DNA from: Coriolopsis trogii | Taxonomy: Eukaryota; Basidiomycota; Agaricomycetes; Polyporales; Polyporaceae | Assembly (NCBI GenBank): GCA_020543525.1 | Contig: JAHYIO010000003.1 | Span: 992,001 to 1,056,000, forward strand | Reading direction: 5' to 3' | DNA: 64,000 bases | Program-made: the position numbers and the translations under genes | In this document: positions 49,684 to 62,181 of the stretch, piece after piece | Numbering within the stretch: the stretch's first letter is position 1 | Layout: each line of letters opens with the position of its first letter | Notes under the pieces: generated by a model | Database searches by the model: none | What the model was told of the DNA's origin: nothing | Seen by the model: only the letters and a program-made list of their open reading frames with translations

Positions 49684-51534
49684 ATGCCAAAGCTCTCCGT
49701 TGCCATTATGTCAGTGCCCGCTAATCTCACTGCACCTCGACGTCCTCACCTCATTCTACTTCACAGAGGGGCGGGCTTGGGCGGACTAGCATTCGCGTTA
49801 GCCTTGCAGAAATATGCGCCGGACGTCGAGTTTGAGGTTTACGAAGGCGCATCAGAGCTCGCCGAAATAGGAGCCGGGATCGGTATACAAGCACGGCCTT
49901 GGACCATCATGCGCGCCCTGGATCTCGAAGCAGACATGCTCAAGATTGCTGGTGACGGCCAGCGTTCAAGTAAGTGTAGTTACCGAAGTAATGTGATTTC
50001 GCGCCCCTCACCTCACCTCACCTCAGCTATCACCGTGGTGTATCGCAAGGCCGACCAGGCCGAGAGTGTCAGCTTCAGCGAGATCAAGCCCGACGGTACG
50101 GATCATCCACCCCTTCACGTATGCAGCCCCGCATTGAGCCAGACAAAGACATCAACTTCACCTTCCACAGAGGCGAGGTTCAGAAGGTCTTCCTCGACAA
50201 CCTCCATCCCACACACAAAGTTCACGTCGGCAAGCGGCTCGTCTCCTACGAACAGTCGCCCTCCGGCCCGATTACGCTACGCTTCTGCGACGATACGACA
50301 GCGACCTGCGATGTCCTGGTCGGGGCTGACGGCCTGCGGTCGGCCGTCCGAACACAGATGTATACGCAACTGGCAGACGCTGCGCGCGAGGCGGGTAACG
50401 CGGACGAAGCCGCTGCGCTGCAGAGCCACGTCTTGCCCGTCTTCTCTGGCTCGGTGATATACAGGACGGTGATCCCGAAAGACAGCTTGCCTCAGGGCGT
50501 CGCCACGCACCCCGCGTTCGACCGGCCTGAAATCGGTATGGTAGGTCACGGTAGCTTGCTGGTATACATGGCCGGAGCACGGACACTTACGGTGTTGTTT
50601 GTCTGCATCAGTATTGCGGGAAGGGTCGGGTGAGTGTCTCTATCGTGCCCGCACCACGTCCGACGTGACCTAGCTCTTGGGGATGTAGCATCTAGTGACG
50701 TACCCCATCTCGCAAGGCCGGGCCCTCAACGTCGCGGCGGTCATACACGCACCAGAGCAGGAGGGCTCGACCTATCCCGGTCCGTGGACGTCTTCGGTGG
50801 ATCGAGAGGAGCTCGTGAAGGAGTTCGTCGGGTGGGACGCTAACGTGCAAGAGATCATGAAGGTCGGTGAGGATGGCCCCACCCGAGGACACAACGCGCT
50901 CGCCGTGCTGACGTTGTTATCGTCAAGCACGTCCGCGGCGCATTGAAATGGGCGATCAACGTGGTCACCGATCTGCCCACGTTCGTCGAGGGACACGTCG
51001 CACTTCTCGGGGATGCGGTCGGTCGCTCCTCCCTCGGCCTCTCCTCTACTGCACACTTACCAGTACCTTCAGGCACATGGAATGACCCCTCACCAAGGTG
51101 CCGGGGCCGGGCAAGGGTTTGAGGTGGGATCTCTCCTGACCCAACGCCTCGACAACACACATTGAACGTGTGCGCTACAGGATGCCTTCCTCCTCGCCCA
51201 GCTCCTCGGTCACAAAGAGGTCTCCAAGGACAATCTCTCGGTAGCCTTGCAAGTCTACGACGAGGTCCGACGGCCCCTCGCCCAGAAGGTCGCCGCCCTC
51301 TCCCGCGAGAGCGGCCAGCTGCACCAACTCGCGTCGCCGGAGCTCGCACACCTCACGGCGGAAGAGAGCGCGACGGGCCAGGCGCTCACGGTCGAGCAGC
51401 TGCGCGCGATCGGGGAGACGATCGAGCAGCTGAAGGACTGGCGCGCGAAGCCGGTGCTGTTGCAGGAGAACGAGGCGTCGATGCGGAGGCTGGAGGAGGC
51501 TGTCCGCGAACATCGAGGACGGGTCCGAGTCTGA
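49684..51534 (+). CDS. FAD-dependent aromatic monooxygenase (salicylate hydroxylase-like)
   Basis: Group A flavin monooxygenase that would hydroxylate an aromatic ring using NAD(P)H and O2. Exons run approximately 49684-49709, 49767-49969, 50027 to about 50540, 50612-50629, 50689-50862, 50928-51017, 51073-51123 and 51181-51534. The first intron splits the FAD-binding motif: SVAII|GAGLGGLAFALAL gives GxGxxG at residues 10-15. Later come CDVLVGADGLRSAVR (the DG motif), LVTYPISQGRALNVAA and GDAAHGMTPHQGAGAGQGFE, the classic FAD/ribityl motif, followed by DAFLLAQLL. Between FSEIKPDG and EPDKDINFTFHRGEVQKVF, near 50110, the frame shifts by one base. A 33-nt pseudo-intron would not repair it. Substrate unknown; lignin-derived phenols are plausible in a basidiomycete. 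Confidence 0.82.
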
Positions 51535-54500
51535 CATGTCGTCGTTGCGTCAATGTGACCAGAGGATCTTACACTCTACCCGCGCGTATGTGGTGGTTAT
51601 GTGTGTGGTTGACCGCAGAGATGCGTCGAGCTCAGTGTTCGTAGGTGACCGGCGTTCGGACCGGCAAGCCACGACAGGGTTCTTCGAGCTCAAGAGGACA
51701 CCTCTCTGCACGAGGTAGCGCTGAGCGTGATATATGACTCGTTGTGACTCCCCCGCGATCGCGACAGAAAGGTTCTCTACGTACGTCGACGTTCGTCAAC
51801 GATCGAGGAGGACCTAATTCGAAGGCGACAGCAGAAATCGCAATTGAGCGCAATAGCCGACAGGTAAAGCAGTAGATCCCGATCGTACCAAACGTCTTGG
51901 CGTCTCTCGTTTAGACTCCGCGAACACCTCGCTCGAGGGTTCTGCGAACCTACAGCCCACATTCTGAGCGTCCGAACTCGGGATACGATCCAGGGCTGCT
52001 TGAGCGCAAGGCAATGAAGGACCAGTATATACATCCGTGTGCCCACAAGCAGTGAGAGGAGGAGGAGGAGCCCAACGAAGCGCCAGCCCGTATCGGCAAT
52101 CCCGGGCTGGTTTTTCATGTGGCGCGGAGCATCGCGCGACTCGAGTCTCGAGACAACCTCGACGCCCCCGTGCCTCCGCTATCTACGGAGATTGGATTCT
52201 GGGCAGGCGCACCCAGACACGTACGTTCACATCCTCCGCGGGTGCTTTACTCGTCCATTCGCGCGGCCGGATAATAGCAGATAGCAGCGCTCTGAGTCTG
52301 ACTGCATCATGTACACTCTCTCGTTCAGGAACGCCACTGCATTCCAATTTCGCACGTGCGCCTCGAATTCGACCACCATCGACGGCTCTGTAATATATCG
52401 AGGAAGCGGGACCCCGCGTCCTCCATGCGCCGCGCCCGCCTCGAGGAATCCCCGATCGCGACTCCGGACCTCGAGACTCGAGTCGACGTCGATAGATGGC
52501 GAAATGCGCGCCAGACCGCAGCCGGATAGATTGCGTCCACCAAGTAAGTATACGGCGGGCCGCTCAGTTGGAATCCCGCGGTGAAGAATCATGAGGCGCA
52601 TGTTCCGTGACTGCAGCGCTGAGGTGTCCACGGCGCCGCCAACAAGCGTTTACTGGAGGGCCGGTGCGGTAATAGGCATGTTTTCAATCGACTGTGGACG
52701 TGAACAGAGCTCGGGGTGGCCCCAGGTGCCAGTGGTTGTCACAGATCTCGGCCGTCACATCGTGTTTGCCGATGGCGGCGGCGTACATGGAATCCTACTG
52801 ACGAATATCGTTGAGGTAGTCGGGGCTCTGGATTGGTCCATGGGGCGGTAGCATACATGGATATGCCGAACTCACCAAGGCGATGCTGGGACCGGTGCAC
52901 AGGAAGGCCGGTCATCATAGCGTGCTGCGCATCTTCTCCGTTGCCTGTGTGCGCGCAATATCCGACGCGGCACGTACGGAGACGTCGACGTGGATGTGGG
53001 CAGACAGCGAACAGCTTGAATGTCGCTTCATCGGTGATGCTCGGCGTCCCGAAGGTGGAAGAGGATGGTGGTGGAAGCCAGTCATCGCCGAGAACGCCTC
53101 AGCTCTTTTTCTGAGGCTTGAGGACGAGGCATGCCCACGCCGCACAATGGCAGCTCTGAGGTGCCGACTGGCCGGAACGACCGCAACAGTTGCTTCTTGG
53201 ACAGGAGCGTACGCATGCCACTCCCGCCGCGTGAAGTGCCAGTGCGTGTGATGCCTGTTGGAGCGCGAGCGGAAGATGGCCGACAGAACGAACCGGCGAG
53301 TTTGGGTGATATCAGGAGATGTCTTGACACTCACGTGAAATGATGATGCGGTCCCTCTTGTGCCCACATCGGACCGCGGGGGAGACACACATCCCGAGGA
53401 TTGTGGTAACATACGCTGCTAGGAATCCGAGTGTCTGTCAACCTGTCTGCTTCCCGCAGTAACACCATTTGCACATGTTCTACCTCGGGGGGCGAGCAGG
53501 TGCTGACATGTATAGGAACGCTCATTCCAAAGGCCCGTACGGCGAAGTGACCCTGTCAGGGGGAAAAAACTGCAGCATGATAGTGTGCTTGTGGATCCAC
53601 GCTGCATTATGAACAGAAGCTTACCTACCACACGAACAATTCTCTGCTGTCCCGAGCGCTCTCCCTTTGGCTCATCACGCTGGCGCGACGCCCTGCATAC
53701 CGCAGTCGCCTGTTCAAGGGCCGAGTCCCCCAACTGGTGAACATCAAACCCAAACCTCGGAGAAGGTCGCATGGCCTGCTCGAACCCCTGTTGATAACTT
53801 CAAGTCTTGTGACCGTCGATAGGAAGTGTTCGTGCACGCTCACGACCCCTTCATACGGCAATGAGGGCTGTCTGTGCCTGTTTCGCACCGCACCAGGTCG
53901 TTTGTGACGCGCGACCGTGACAGGTGACCATGTCTGCGGCGTCGCCATATCCTAGGCCTGTGGTGTTGATAGTGCATCAGCACAAGCGTGACCTCCACCG
54001 CAAGAATACATCGGACACTGCCCATACCTGAGCCAAGATCTAGACAGGTACGGAGAAATAGGTATTGGGAGCGCTCTGTTGAGCTGTGCGTCTCCCGTAT
54101 TGCCGCTGACCTCGGATGCCGAGCTGACGGGAACGAGAGGCAGACGGGTCGGACGACATCGCATGCGGGATTGAACACTTCGCCGGTCCCTTCCCACATG
54201 GCTTAGTGGGCGTCCGTGCATGATGCGCTCGCTGTTAAGCACTGAGCGTGCTCGCAGGCCTGGATATCATGATGTCTGGATATCTGGCCAGCGGTACGCA
54301 TACGTTCCGGTCTGACCGGAGGCTGCCTGAGGATGCCACGGGCGTTGAAGTACGACGGCGGCAGATAGGTTAGACTCCGTTACCTGAGAGCTGTTGGGGG
54401 TGTGTCTGCGGGGGTGGTGTGCGGGTGGATGATTATGGGAGGACGTGCCTGGAAAACCCACGTTGGGGCGCGAGGAGTGAGTGCGTACGATGGGTGCCTG

Positions 54501-57500
54501 ATGGGTACGACTGGATATCCATTAGTCACGGCGCGGTCAGACCACTTGTCAGTCGCGACAAGCATAAGAGACCGTATCAATGGTATGCTAGAGAGACTCG
54601 TCCGCAGAATGCCGTTGGCGCATCCCCCGTTTGCCATGACACTTGGCGGCCGCCGGCGATGTGAGGCTTCGCCCGCCCGATTTGGGATATTTCTGAGGAA
54701 ACAGATCTCCGGCGTATGTAGGACATCAGGATGTTAGACGGTGGTGATGAGTCTGGACCGGCCTGTGAGCAGAGTGCAACGGACCCCAGAGATGAACTTA
54801 CATATTTCGTACATAGCAACGTCCCGCAGCATCAGTAGACGACGGGCGGAATGACGAGAGGCGTCACACCTCGATGTGCCGCCGGATAGAGACTTGAAGC
54901 CTATCAGACCGAAGTGTTTTCATGGAGCTGTGGCACTGGCAGGTACGAGAGGAACGGCATAGGTAGAAGGTTGTGAGGCTGAGCGGGGTCAGTTACAGGT
55001 GCGCACAACTACGTCATGAGCATGACATCGCGTTGCTGGTCTGCGAGCTGGTGTCTCAACTGCCCGCCCCCTGTCACAACACCGTCGACCGAACATCCAC
55101 CCCGCATTGGGGCCAGGACAGGGGAATGGCTATGGGGTCGTCACTGGTCTGAGTAAGGCTGGGGAGGCTGGCTGATGGCTGATAAGTACTTTGCGAGAGT
55201 ACCTGCAGGTGACCCATGCCCGCGGCTGCACGCGTCTCGATCGTGCCAGTGGAGTGCCCGACGGTTGGAGCAACCCAGCGCGCCGTCGCAGGTTCCTGAG
55301 ACGACGATCTGGAAGGCCGGGTCAGCGAGAAAGGCATGAGTGGGGGCATCCTGGTTGCGACCATCCTCACCGGCGGAAAGTCTCTTGTCCTTCCCTCCCG
55401 TCCTGCAGAATCCGGATCGCGCGCACACACCTCATGCTCGTGCCACCCGTTCGCGTCTACTATACCATGTCACGCGCCCCAAAGGCGCGACTGCCGCGAG
55501 CGCATCCATGCGAGTCACAAGAGTTATCCATCCGGTCACACAGACGCATGTCATGGTGACTGGGGGAGCCCCGGAGAGTCTAGACGTGGCGGAGGAGGAG
55601 GAAGAGGACGACCAGGAGAGGCGTGACAGCCCGACGCGTGACAGGACGCGTCATGACGTCAACCTTCCGATTCAAGCAGACTTGGTGACTGGCCCATCGT
55701 CGTTGACTCCTTGCTTGTCCTCCGTTACTTGTATCCAACGCTCTCCCTGACCTCTGTGGTTGCTCTGCGGCGCCTCCTGTCGTCTGCTGAGATAATCGAT
55801 ATTGGGCCAGCCGCCACGCTGCCATAGGTTGCAAGCATCGACGACGGTGACGCAAGACACACCTCGTCCACGTATGCCACCTTCACGTGGACCTCGAGCT
55901 TGTGAACGCAGCGAAGATCATCCACACACGTCAACTGAATCGCGCGTCACGTTTCCAAGGTGAGCACGACGTCTCTGAGCTTATTCTGACCTCCCTGGCC
56001 TGTCGTGATCACGCACACCATGGCTTGCACACCGACAAAGCTGCGAACATGTGTGCGCTCGCAGCTGCGATGACCTCATCGTCCGTCGGCCACTGCTGAT
56101 TGATGGCGGGCGTATGACGACACCGCGCGTGCGCCCTCCCTGTGGCCATTGGCCACCCTCGCGACAATCTGCCTCATCGTACTGTACACTCAATTTATGG
56201 TTCCGTCATTTTTTCTCATATGTGACACGCACGCCGGTGGGTGGTATATCTCCCCGATGCAGGCGGCATCATCATCGATATGGTGACTCGATGGTCACGG
56301 TGGCGGACGCCTCTCGTCGATGCGGCGTCGTCTGTACGCCCGACAGCGTCGGCCACCATGAAGCCTTTCGTGGACCATTGTACAGATACGCTCTATGCCC
56401 GTCTCGCCAACGAGCGCACTTCTTCCGAGCCACCTACATTGTTCCATCTCCTGGCTCTCTCGCCTGTATACTAAGACCGAGCCGTCTTTGTGCGAGACGA
56501 GTCCTCCCCTGATCTGCATGTCCACAAGACATTGAGGGGGATCACGGACGACTGGTCGCGTGCTTTTGCACTACCACTGCTCTTGCCGCTTCGAGGACGG
56601 TCTGCCACTCACAGCGATCGTGGCGTGCGCCGAGTCTGTGCCGAAACCGGTCACGCTCTCGCACATCCTGCTCCCACACAGGCAAAAGCTTGAATTGCGG
56701 TCACCAGGCCTGCACATGGGATCGCGAACGGGGGCTGTTGGCCTGTTGAAGACTAATGATGCTGCAGAGTTGCGCGATACCCGCACGGTGTGGACGGAGA
56801 CGTGACGTCCGTGCATTGCTGTCACGCATTGTGTCGCAATCATTCAGTTTCCGCAACGGTGTTCCCAAGAGCGTCGGGATGGGAAGAGCAGCGCGATGAT
56901 GCGTACGCGCTGCCAGTGCTGAACTTCCCAAAGTCACCGCTTGCGCTCATGGGCGGAGAAGACGTGGACGGGAGCATGTCGTTGGCTCATGACAGATGGC
57001 TACCCAACGGCGGATGTCACGCCAGCGAACCTTTTGTGCTGGATGGGTATGGGGCGCCGCCACCTCCGCCATTCCTGCGCTTTGCGACGAAGGCGAGGCC
57101 GGTGGAGCGTACGGGCAGTGCCATCGAAGGTCGATGATTGTGAGCGCGGATGTGGTGCGGAGGCGAACGACGACCAGCGTTCTGCGGGCTTTCCTGAAAC
57201 AGAGAGAAGGATGCTCGAATTGGCCTCCCGCGCGAAGTCACGCTGGGCGTGTCTGTGGGCACAATAAGAACAAGAAGGCGTTCTTGTTGTGTTCATCGTG
57301 ACACGGACGTGTCCGTCTGCATCTCGAATGCGATAGGGTGATTGATTGATGAGGAGTGACCCTGTTTATTGGGCAACATCTTGCGAGGGGGGAAAGGGTC
57401 GCTCGTTCCCCGGTCGCCATGCGCACCGCGAACCAGAAGCGTTTGCGTTACAGGTACGCACCGGCTGGAACGTGACGACAATAGGAGAACAAGCTCGAGC

Positions 57501-60500
57501 GCGCTTCTAGATCCCGACGCTCTTGCCAAACCTTGAAGGAACTGGAAGGCGCAGCAGCCTCGGCACGCGCGGCCGCACTCAATGATAATTGTATGCGACC
57601 GCCTACAGGATCCGTCCAGCTCGACGACCTGGAGCCGCCTTGGAGGCGCAACGGACGCGTTCTCGTCGACGTCGATGAGGCAGAGGTTTCCTCGAAGCTC
57701 CCTCCCCCTCAGGCCTCAGGCTTCAGCACCATTGAAGACACTTTCATTCACACACGGTCCCAAATCGGACGGCTGGACAAATGTAGATGTATGTGAACGT
57801 GTGACAAGCACCCACTGATCAGAACGGAACCCACCGCCCACCCGACTGCCCGAACGGCCGAGTGCTCGACCGACGACCGCCATTCGGGATTTCCCAAGGC
57901 GGCTTCTGTGCGCGGCGCGAACGCGCCCTCGGTTGCCCATTTGGAGCGATGTCAATGTGATGGCACTCGGCGTCGGGCTCTGCGAAGTACGTCACACAGA
58001 CCGACGCCGGCGCCGGTGTCACAAACGGAGAAGAGTCTGAGGCGGCGGGCGAGAGGAGCCGAGGAGGGAGGCTCGGGAGGTCGGGAAGAAGGTCGGGAGT
58101 TCGGGAGCGAGTTTCGCCCCTTCGAGGTCGTCGTATACCCTACTTTGTATACTGCATGTGTACGCGTCCCAGACGCGTCCTTGTGGGCCTTTCGGGATGT
58201 CGGGAGGAGGCACCCGCGTCTAGACTTTCTCTTTGCACGCGCGCATGTCAGGCTAATGAGGGAGAAGCTTGAGGACTGAGAGTGGCCTCTTCCGGGGATA
58301 CCGCGTCGGGAAGGTTGAAGCGTAAACGTAGCGAGCCTAAAAACATTGCGGCTGCGATGCCGTACGCCCCCCCATTCAAGTACGCGCGATGCGGACCGGG
58401 AGCTCCAGAGTTGAATCGACGGCGCGAGATCGCGGTGCAGTATGAGCCACGTTTAGCAGAGTTTTTGCGCGGATGCAGTGATGCTTATGCTCCAGCTATT
58501 CACGTCCAGATGAGTGCGACAATGGCGGCGGCGTCGACTGGGGATCCTCGGGCTGGAAGAGGCAACGAGTCGGGCGTGTGACGTTGTTGGCAGGTAACGT
58601 ACGTCTGTGTACGCGGATCCCGGACGCGACCCCTCAGCTGCAGATCTGGCAACTGTAAAGTTTTTCAGCCACAGCGCGAAGCCAAGTCCTACGCGATGCG
58701 AACCCTCACTCGAGTGCCAGAACGTTCTCCTTTGTTCACCGTATGCGTAACGCGTGTCCGGGGATCTTCGCGTCCGCCGTGTACGCGTCCGCGCAGGGCA
58801 CGCGGCGGGGTGGAGGTGATTCGCGCCGCGCGGAGCCCGTCCTGGGTGAAGCGTGAAAGGACGCGTGCAACGAGGTGATGCGTGCGTGAAAATCGTGAGC
58901 GGATCCGCACAGTCGATGTTTTTTTTTCCCTCGCATGCTCTGAGCGCACCGGGAGGCCACCCATCGCCATACGCCGCAGGAGGGTGCACGAGCATCGGGC
59001 GGAAGCAACGTGCACCCACACTGAAGACCCGCCAGCCCAGTCGAGCGTGGCGCGAAGGGGACGGGCGCCATCATGGACGCGGTCTAGTCCCTTCTTTCAC
59101 GTACGCGTAGCGAATCGCCGGGTTGGCTCGGGTTGGGCCTTCGCGGAGGCAAAAATGATCAAGTATCAAGTGCAAGGTACATACGTAGCGTGACGCGTCG
59201 CGAGGCGCGTCGTTGGAGAGCGGCGTCATGCTGGAGGTCACACTGGCAGACGTAGTGCGTTGCACCGACGGTCGAGAACGTGCGGTACCACGGCCGACGG
59301 TCGAGCTCGGGGGACTCGAGTGTGCATGCGTTGCGCGGTGAGTGCACTTGGTGACTGGGGAGGTTGTCTGACGTCGATGATTGAGTCAGACTAGGTCAGA
59401 CTGCGACAAGGCAGAAAGAAGAGCAGCGCCGGTCGGGTAGATAAGATATCGGCTATCCGAGGCGGAGGAGATTATCGTGCCATACGCGGTGGCGCTGATA
59501 TGGACACTTGCAGCTCGATGGGGTCATTGTAGTGACCGATGAGGTACTTGTTCGTCACTCGGCCGACTTCGTCGTCGCGCAATAGTACGACAAGCTACTA
59601 GCTATGAAGCAGGAGGCCAAGCGGTGTCGCGGATGACTCGAGTTTCGGTCAGAGTCGGACTCGGACTTGGGGTCGGACTCGATGCCAGTCGGACGCGCAC
59701 GATCGCCCTCGGCGCCATCGTGGCCAAACTCGCAGTGGGCGGGCCAAGCGGACATGGCTTCAATCACGCATTCTTTTGGACAGGCCACGCAAGAGCGTCC
59801 GAAACAAGAGAGCGGACGCTTCTCTGATCATTCTCACTGTGACTGGTGGCAGGCTGACAGGGATGCGTGATGTGGCGATACCAGCGTGAGGGAACGCGAA
59901 AGGGGATAGAAGGAGCTTCCTCGAGGAGGATCTGCTCATCATTTCATTGCTGTAGTGTAGCGCCATCGGCGGGTCGTGGATTGCGGTAATGAGTGCACGC
60001 TGCAGCGAGTGGTGCTCAGAAATATGAAAGACATGCGTGGGCGGAGAAATGGAGTGGGGTGGGCACGCGATTGTACATTGATATTCGGAGGGAGAAGGCT
60101 GAGAATGCAGGAGGCTGTTGTTGTGACTCTGGCTTCTGAGACAGTTGTATCTGGGAAGAGACAAGAACGCCCGAAGGTATTCCGTGATAAGAGGTACCGC
60201 CCGGTTTGGACGAGCGATGGCCTGAAGAGGGTCGCGACACGGACGCGAGAGGCACGTTTATTGGTGAGAGAACAAAGCAAGGGATACACGTTGGCTGGAG
60301 AGAGACAAAGGCTGTCGATGGAACGTGCATAGGAGTCTGGACACCGACGCAGCAGGCGCTGACGGGGAGGGCTGTGACGGTGACCGGAGAGTGGGCGTGA
60401 CGAGGGCCGGATGAAGCCATGTCGGGAGGGAGATCGGGGGGAGATCGCCAAGGAGGGCGCGATCGGTGTGACATGCAGTCACGGTGGAGTGGGAGTCATG

Positions 60501-60579
60501 TGCGATATTTTGGGGAAGAGCGCCTGTGTCGAGAAATGGGAGGGACCCTTCACGCGCGTTTCACAGTCGTCGAAATGTT
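51535..60579. other. Nine-kilobase gene-poor region
   Basis: No gene can be supported across about 9 kb, although neighbouring DNA carries about one gene per 2.5 kb. The longest frames (165 codons at 52915-53412, 153 at 56051-56512, 188 at 58453-59019, 170 at 59939-60451) overlap one another on both strands, lack family motifs and do not splice together. Base composition looks like the coding flanks rather than AT-rich, so there is no sign of RIP-like decay. No tRNA or rRNA was seen. Short simple tracts occur: a purine-rich run near 58050-58115, GAGGAG runs near 55590-55620, and imperfect TCGGACTC copies at 59640-59700. It may hold long non-coding RNAs, an extended promoter for the Ecl1-type gene, or remains of an old element. 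Confidence 0.5.
52141..52481. repeat. 12-bp inverted repeat
   Basis: TCGAGTCTCGAG at 52141-52152 has its exact reverse complement CTCGAGACTCGA at 52470-52481, 317 bp apart. Further TCGA-rich sequence follows the second arm. No target-site duplication or ORF between the arms was seen, so this may be chance. Confidence 0.4.
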
Positions 60580-60582
60580 TCT

Positions 60583-60589
60583 TATATAA
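60583..60589 (+). promoter_or_regulatory. TATA box of the Ecl1-type gene
   Basis: TATATAA at 60583-60589, 73 nt before the ATG at 60662, followed at once by a pyrimidine-rich tract (CCTCCGCCCTCGCCCTCCTC). This is the usual layout of a well-expressed fungal promoter and supports the start at 60662. Confidence 0.65.
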
Positions 60590-60661
60590 CCTCCGCCCTC
60601 GCCCTCCTCCAGCCCGCCTACTATCTCCCTCGTCCTTGGCCTCTCTCCTCCCGCGTCCACC

Positions 60662-62181
60662 ATGTACGAAGAGGTCTGTCTCATCTGCGGTCGCCCCGTC
60701 CTCCAAGACGGGTAAGCTTCTCTCCCCCTCGTCGGCCCGTCAGTCCCCGTCCGCTCACTCTCCGTCCTCCCCACAGCCGAGCATACTGCAGCGACGAGTG
60801 CGAGAACGTCGACGTCACGTCTCCTTCAATCTCGACAACAAGCAGCGCACACGCTTCCCCCTTCCTGCACTCAACAAACAACCCGCCCAGCCTCGCCGAG
60901 GTTCCGGCATTGCTCCCTTCTGCTCTCGGTACTGCGCTTGACGCCCGCAAGTCTCATCGAGTCCGCCACTCGGAGTCATCCTCGTCTACTTCTTCTACTT
61001 CTTGGTACGCCATCGAAGACGAATATGACGAAGAACGCGTTCCCTCTATCCTCTATGGCACAAACACGGACGATGAGTCCTACTCTATGCACACCGACTA
61101 CCTTCACCCAGATTCCGCGTCGAAGCTAAGCCCTTCGTTCGCCGCTCTCCAGCGACATGCCCAATCATCGTCCCTTGCATACGTTCGTCGTCCTTCGACG
61201 ACCAACCACCGCTCTATCATCCCCACTCTTCACCGGCGCACGTCCTCGGTGTCCACGCCTTCCACGGCAAGTACCGGCGTGTCGCGCAGCATGCCTTACG
61301 ACGGTGCTACAGAGGATGACATGTCGGACGTCCCTTCTGTACCACCCTCATCGGCCTCCATTCACTCTGGCCGCAAAGTGGAGGACTCCTCCGCCGCCAG
61401 TACGGAAGAGAGCGAGCGCGAGAAGGAGCAGGAGACTCTTACGGGAAAGAAGCGTCGGAACCGGGCAAGTCTTCCCGCGTACTTTTCACTTCTCGTTTCC
61501 ACGTCCACTACCCCACGTTCGCACAAGGGCGCTTCAGCTCTCTCGATGCTCTCCCGTTCTCTGCAAAATTCCTCATCGCCTCCCACCCCTCGTCTGGCCA
61601 AGCCTGTCGTGGATACAACGACGGCGTTTGCTATGGCGCAGTCGTCACATGTTTCCAAGGTACACACACCTCCGTTCGCGGATGCAGCGCCTCGCGGACG
61701 CAGCAGGCGGCGTGATCCTGACGGGCGTTCATCTTCGTCTCGACGCTCGCCCAGCCGCTCTCCTCGTCCTCGCGCTCACGGGCACAACCACCAGAGCGCC
61801 CAGACTCGCGCCCGGCTGGACAGCATGGAGAAGGTCGCCGATTGGGTTGCGCACAGCCCAGTAGTTGCTGCCGGCGTACGCGCAGCCCGCCATCTCGCTG
61901 AGCGTAGGAACAGCTCACCGCCCCCGCTCCCGAAGTTCGAGAGGGCAGACCTTCGGGACTCTGGAGTTGATATCGACCCTGGATACCTCAACAGCGCTGT
62001 AGAGGAGACTGACGACGAAGAAGCCGCATTGCCTGCACAGGAGACCCGGAGGGGAAGGAGAAGAGTCAACGAGTTGGACCATGTGCCGTTCGGTGCGAAG
62101 CCTATCGCTCCAGGCTTTGGCAACGGACGCAGCGGTCTCTTGGCCCGCGAACGCGGAAGGACGTCTATCATCAAGCGGTAG
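60662..62181 (+). CDS. Ecl1-type zinc-binding life-span factor-like protein
   Basis: Exons 60662-60711 and 60777-62181 give 484 residues. The N-terminus MYEEVCLICGRPVLQDGRAY continues CSDEC, a CxxC...CxxxC zinc-binding motif typical of the Ecl1/Ecl2/Ecl3 life-span regulatory factor family, with an intron inside the motif. The remaining 460 residues are mostly disordered and Ser/Pro/Arg-rich. A basic RGRSRRR...RSPSRSPRPR region is followed by a conserved-looking helix (MEKVADWVAHSPVVAAGVRA). The ending is VPFGAKPIAPGFGNGRSGL. S. pombe Ecl1 proteins are about 80 residues, so this is a much longer basidiomycete version. In yeast, Ecl1 links nutrient and zinc limitation to stationary-phase survival; that role here is inference. 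Confidence 0.75.

Noticed and set aside
58282..58581. 99-codon frame reading KRKRSEPKN..., considered as a small nuclear protein.
   Set aside because: It has no ATG at its start (GTG), no intron support and no family.
51535..60579. Many 60-190 codon ORFs considered as a hidden gene cluster or transposon.
   Set aside because: They overlap on both strands, lack motifs and splice-phase consistency, and no transposase, reverse transcriptase or terminal repeats longer than 12 bp were seen.
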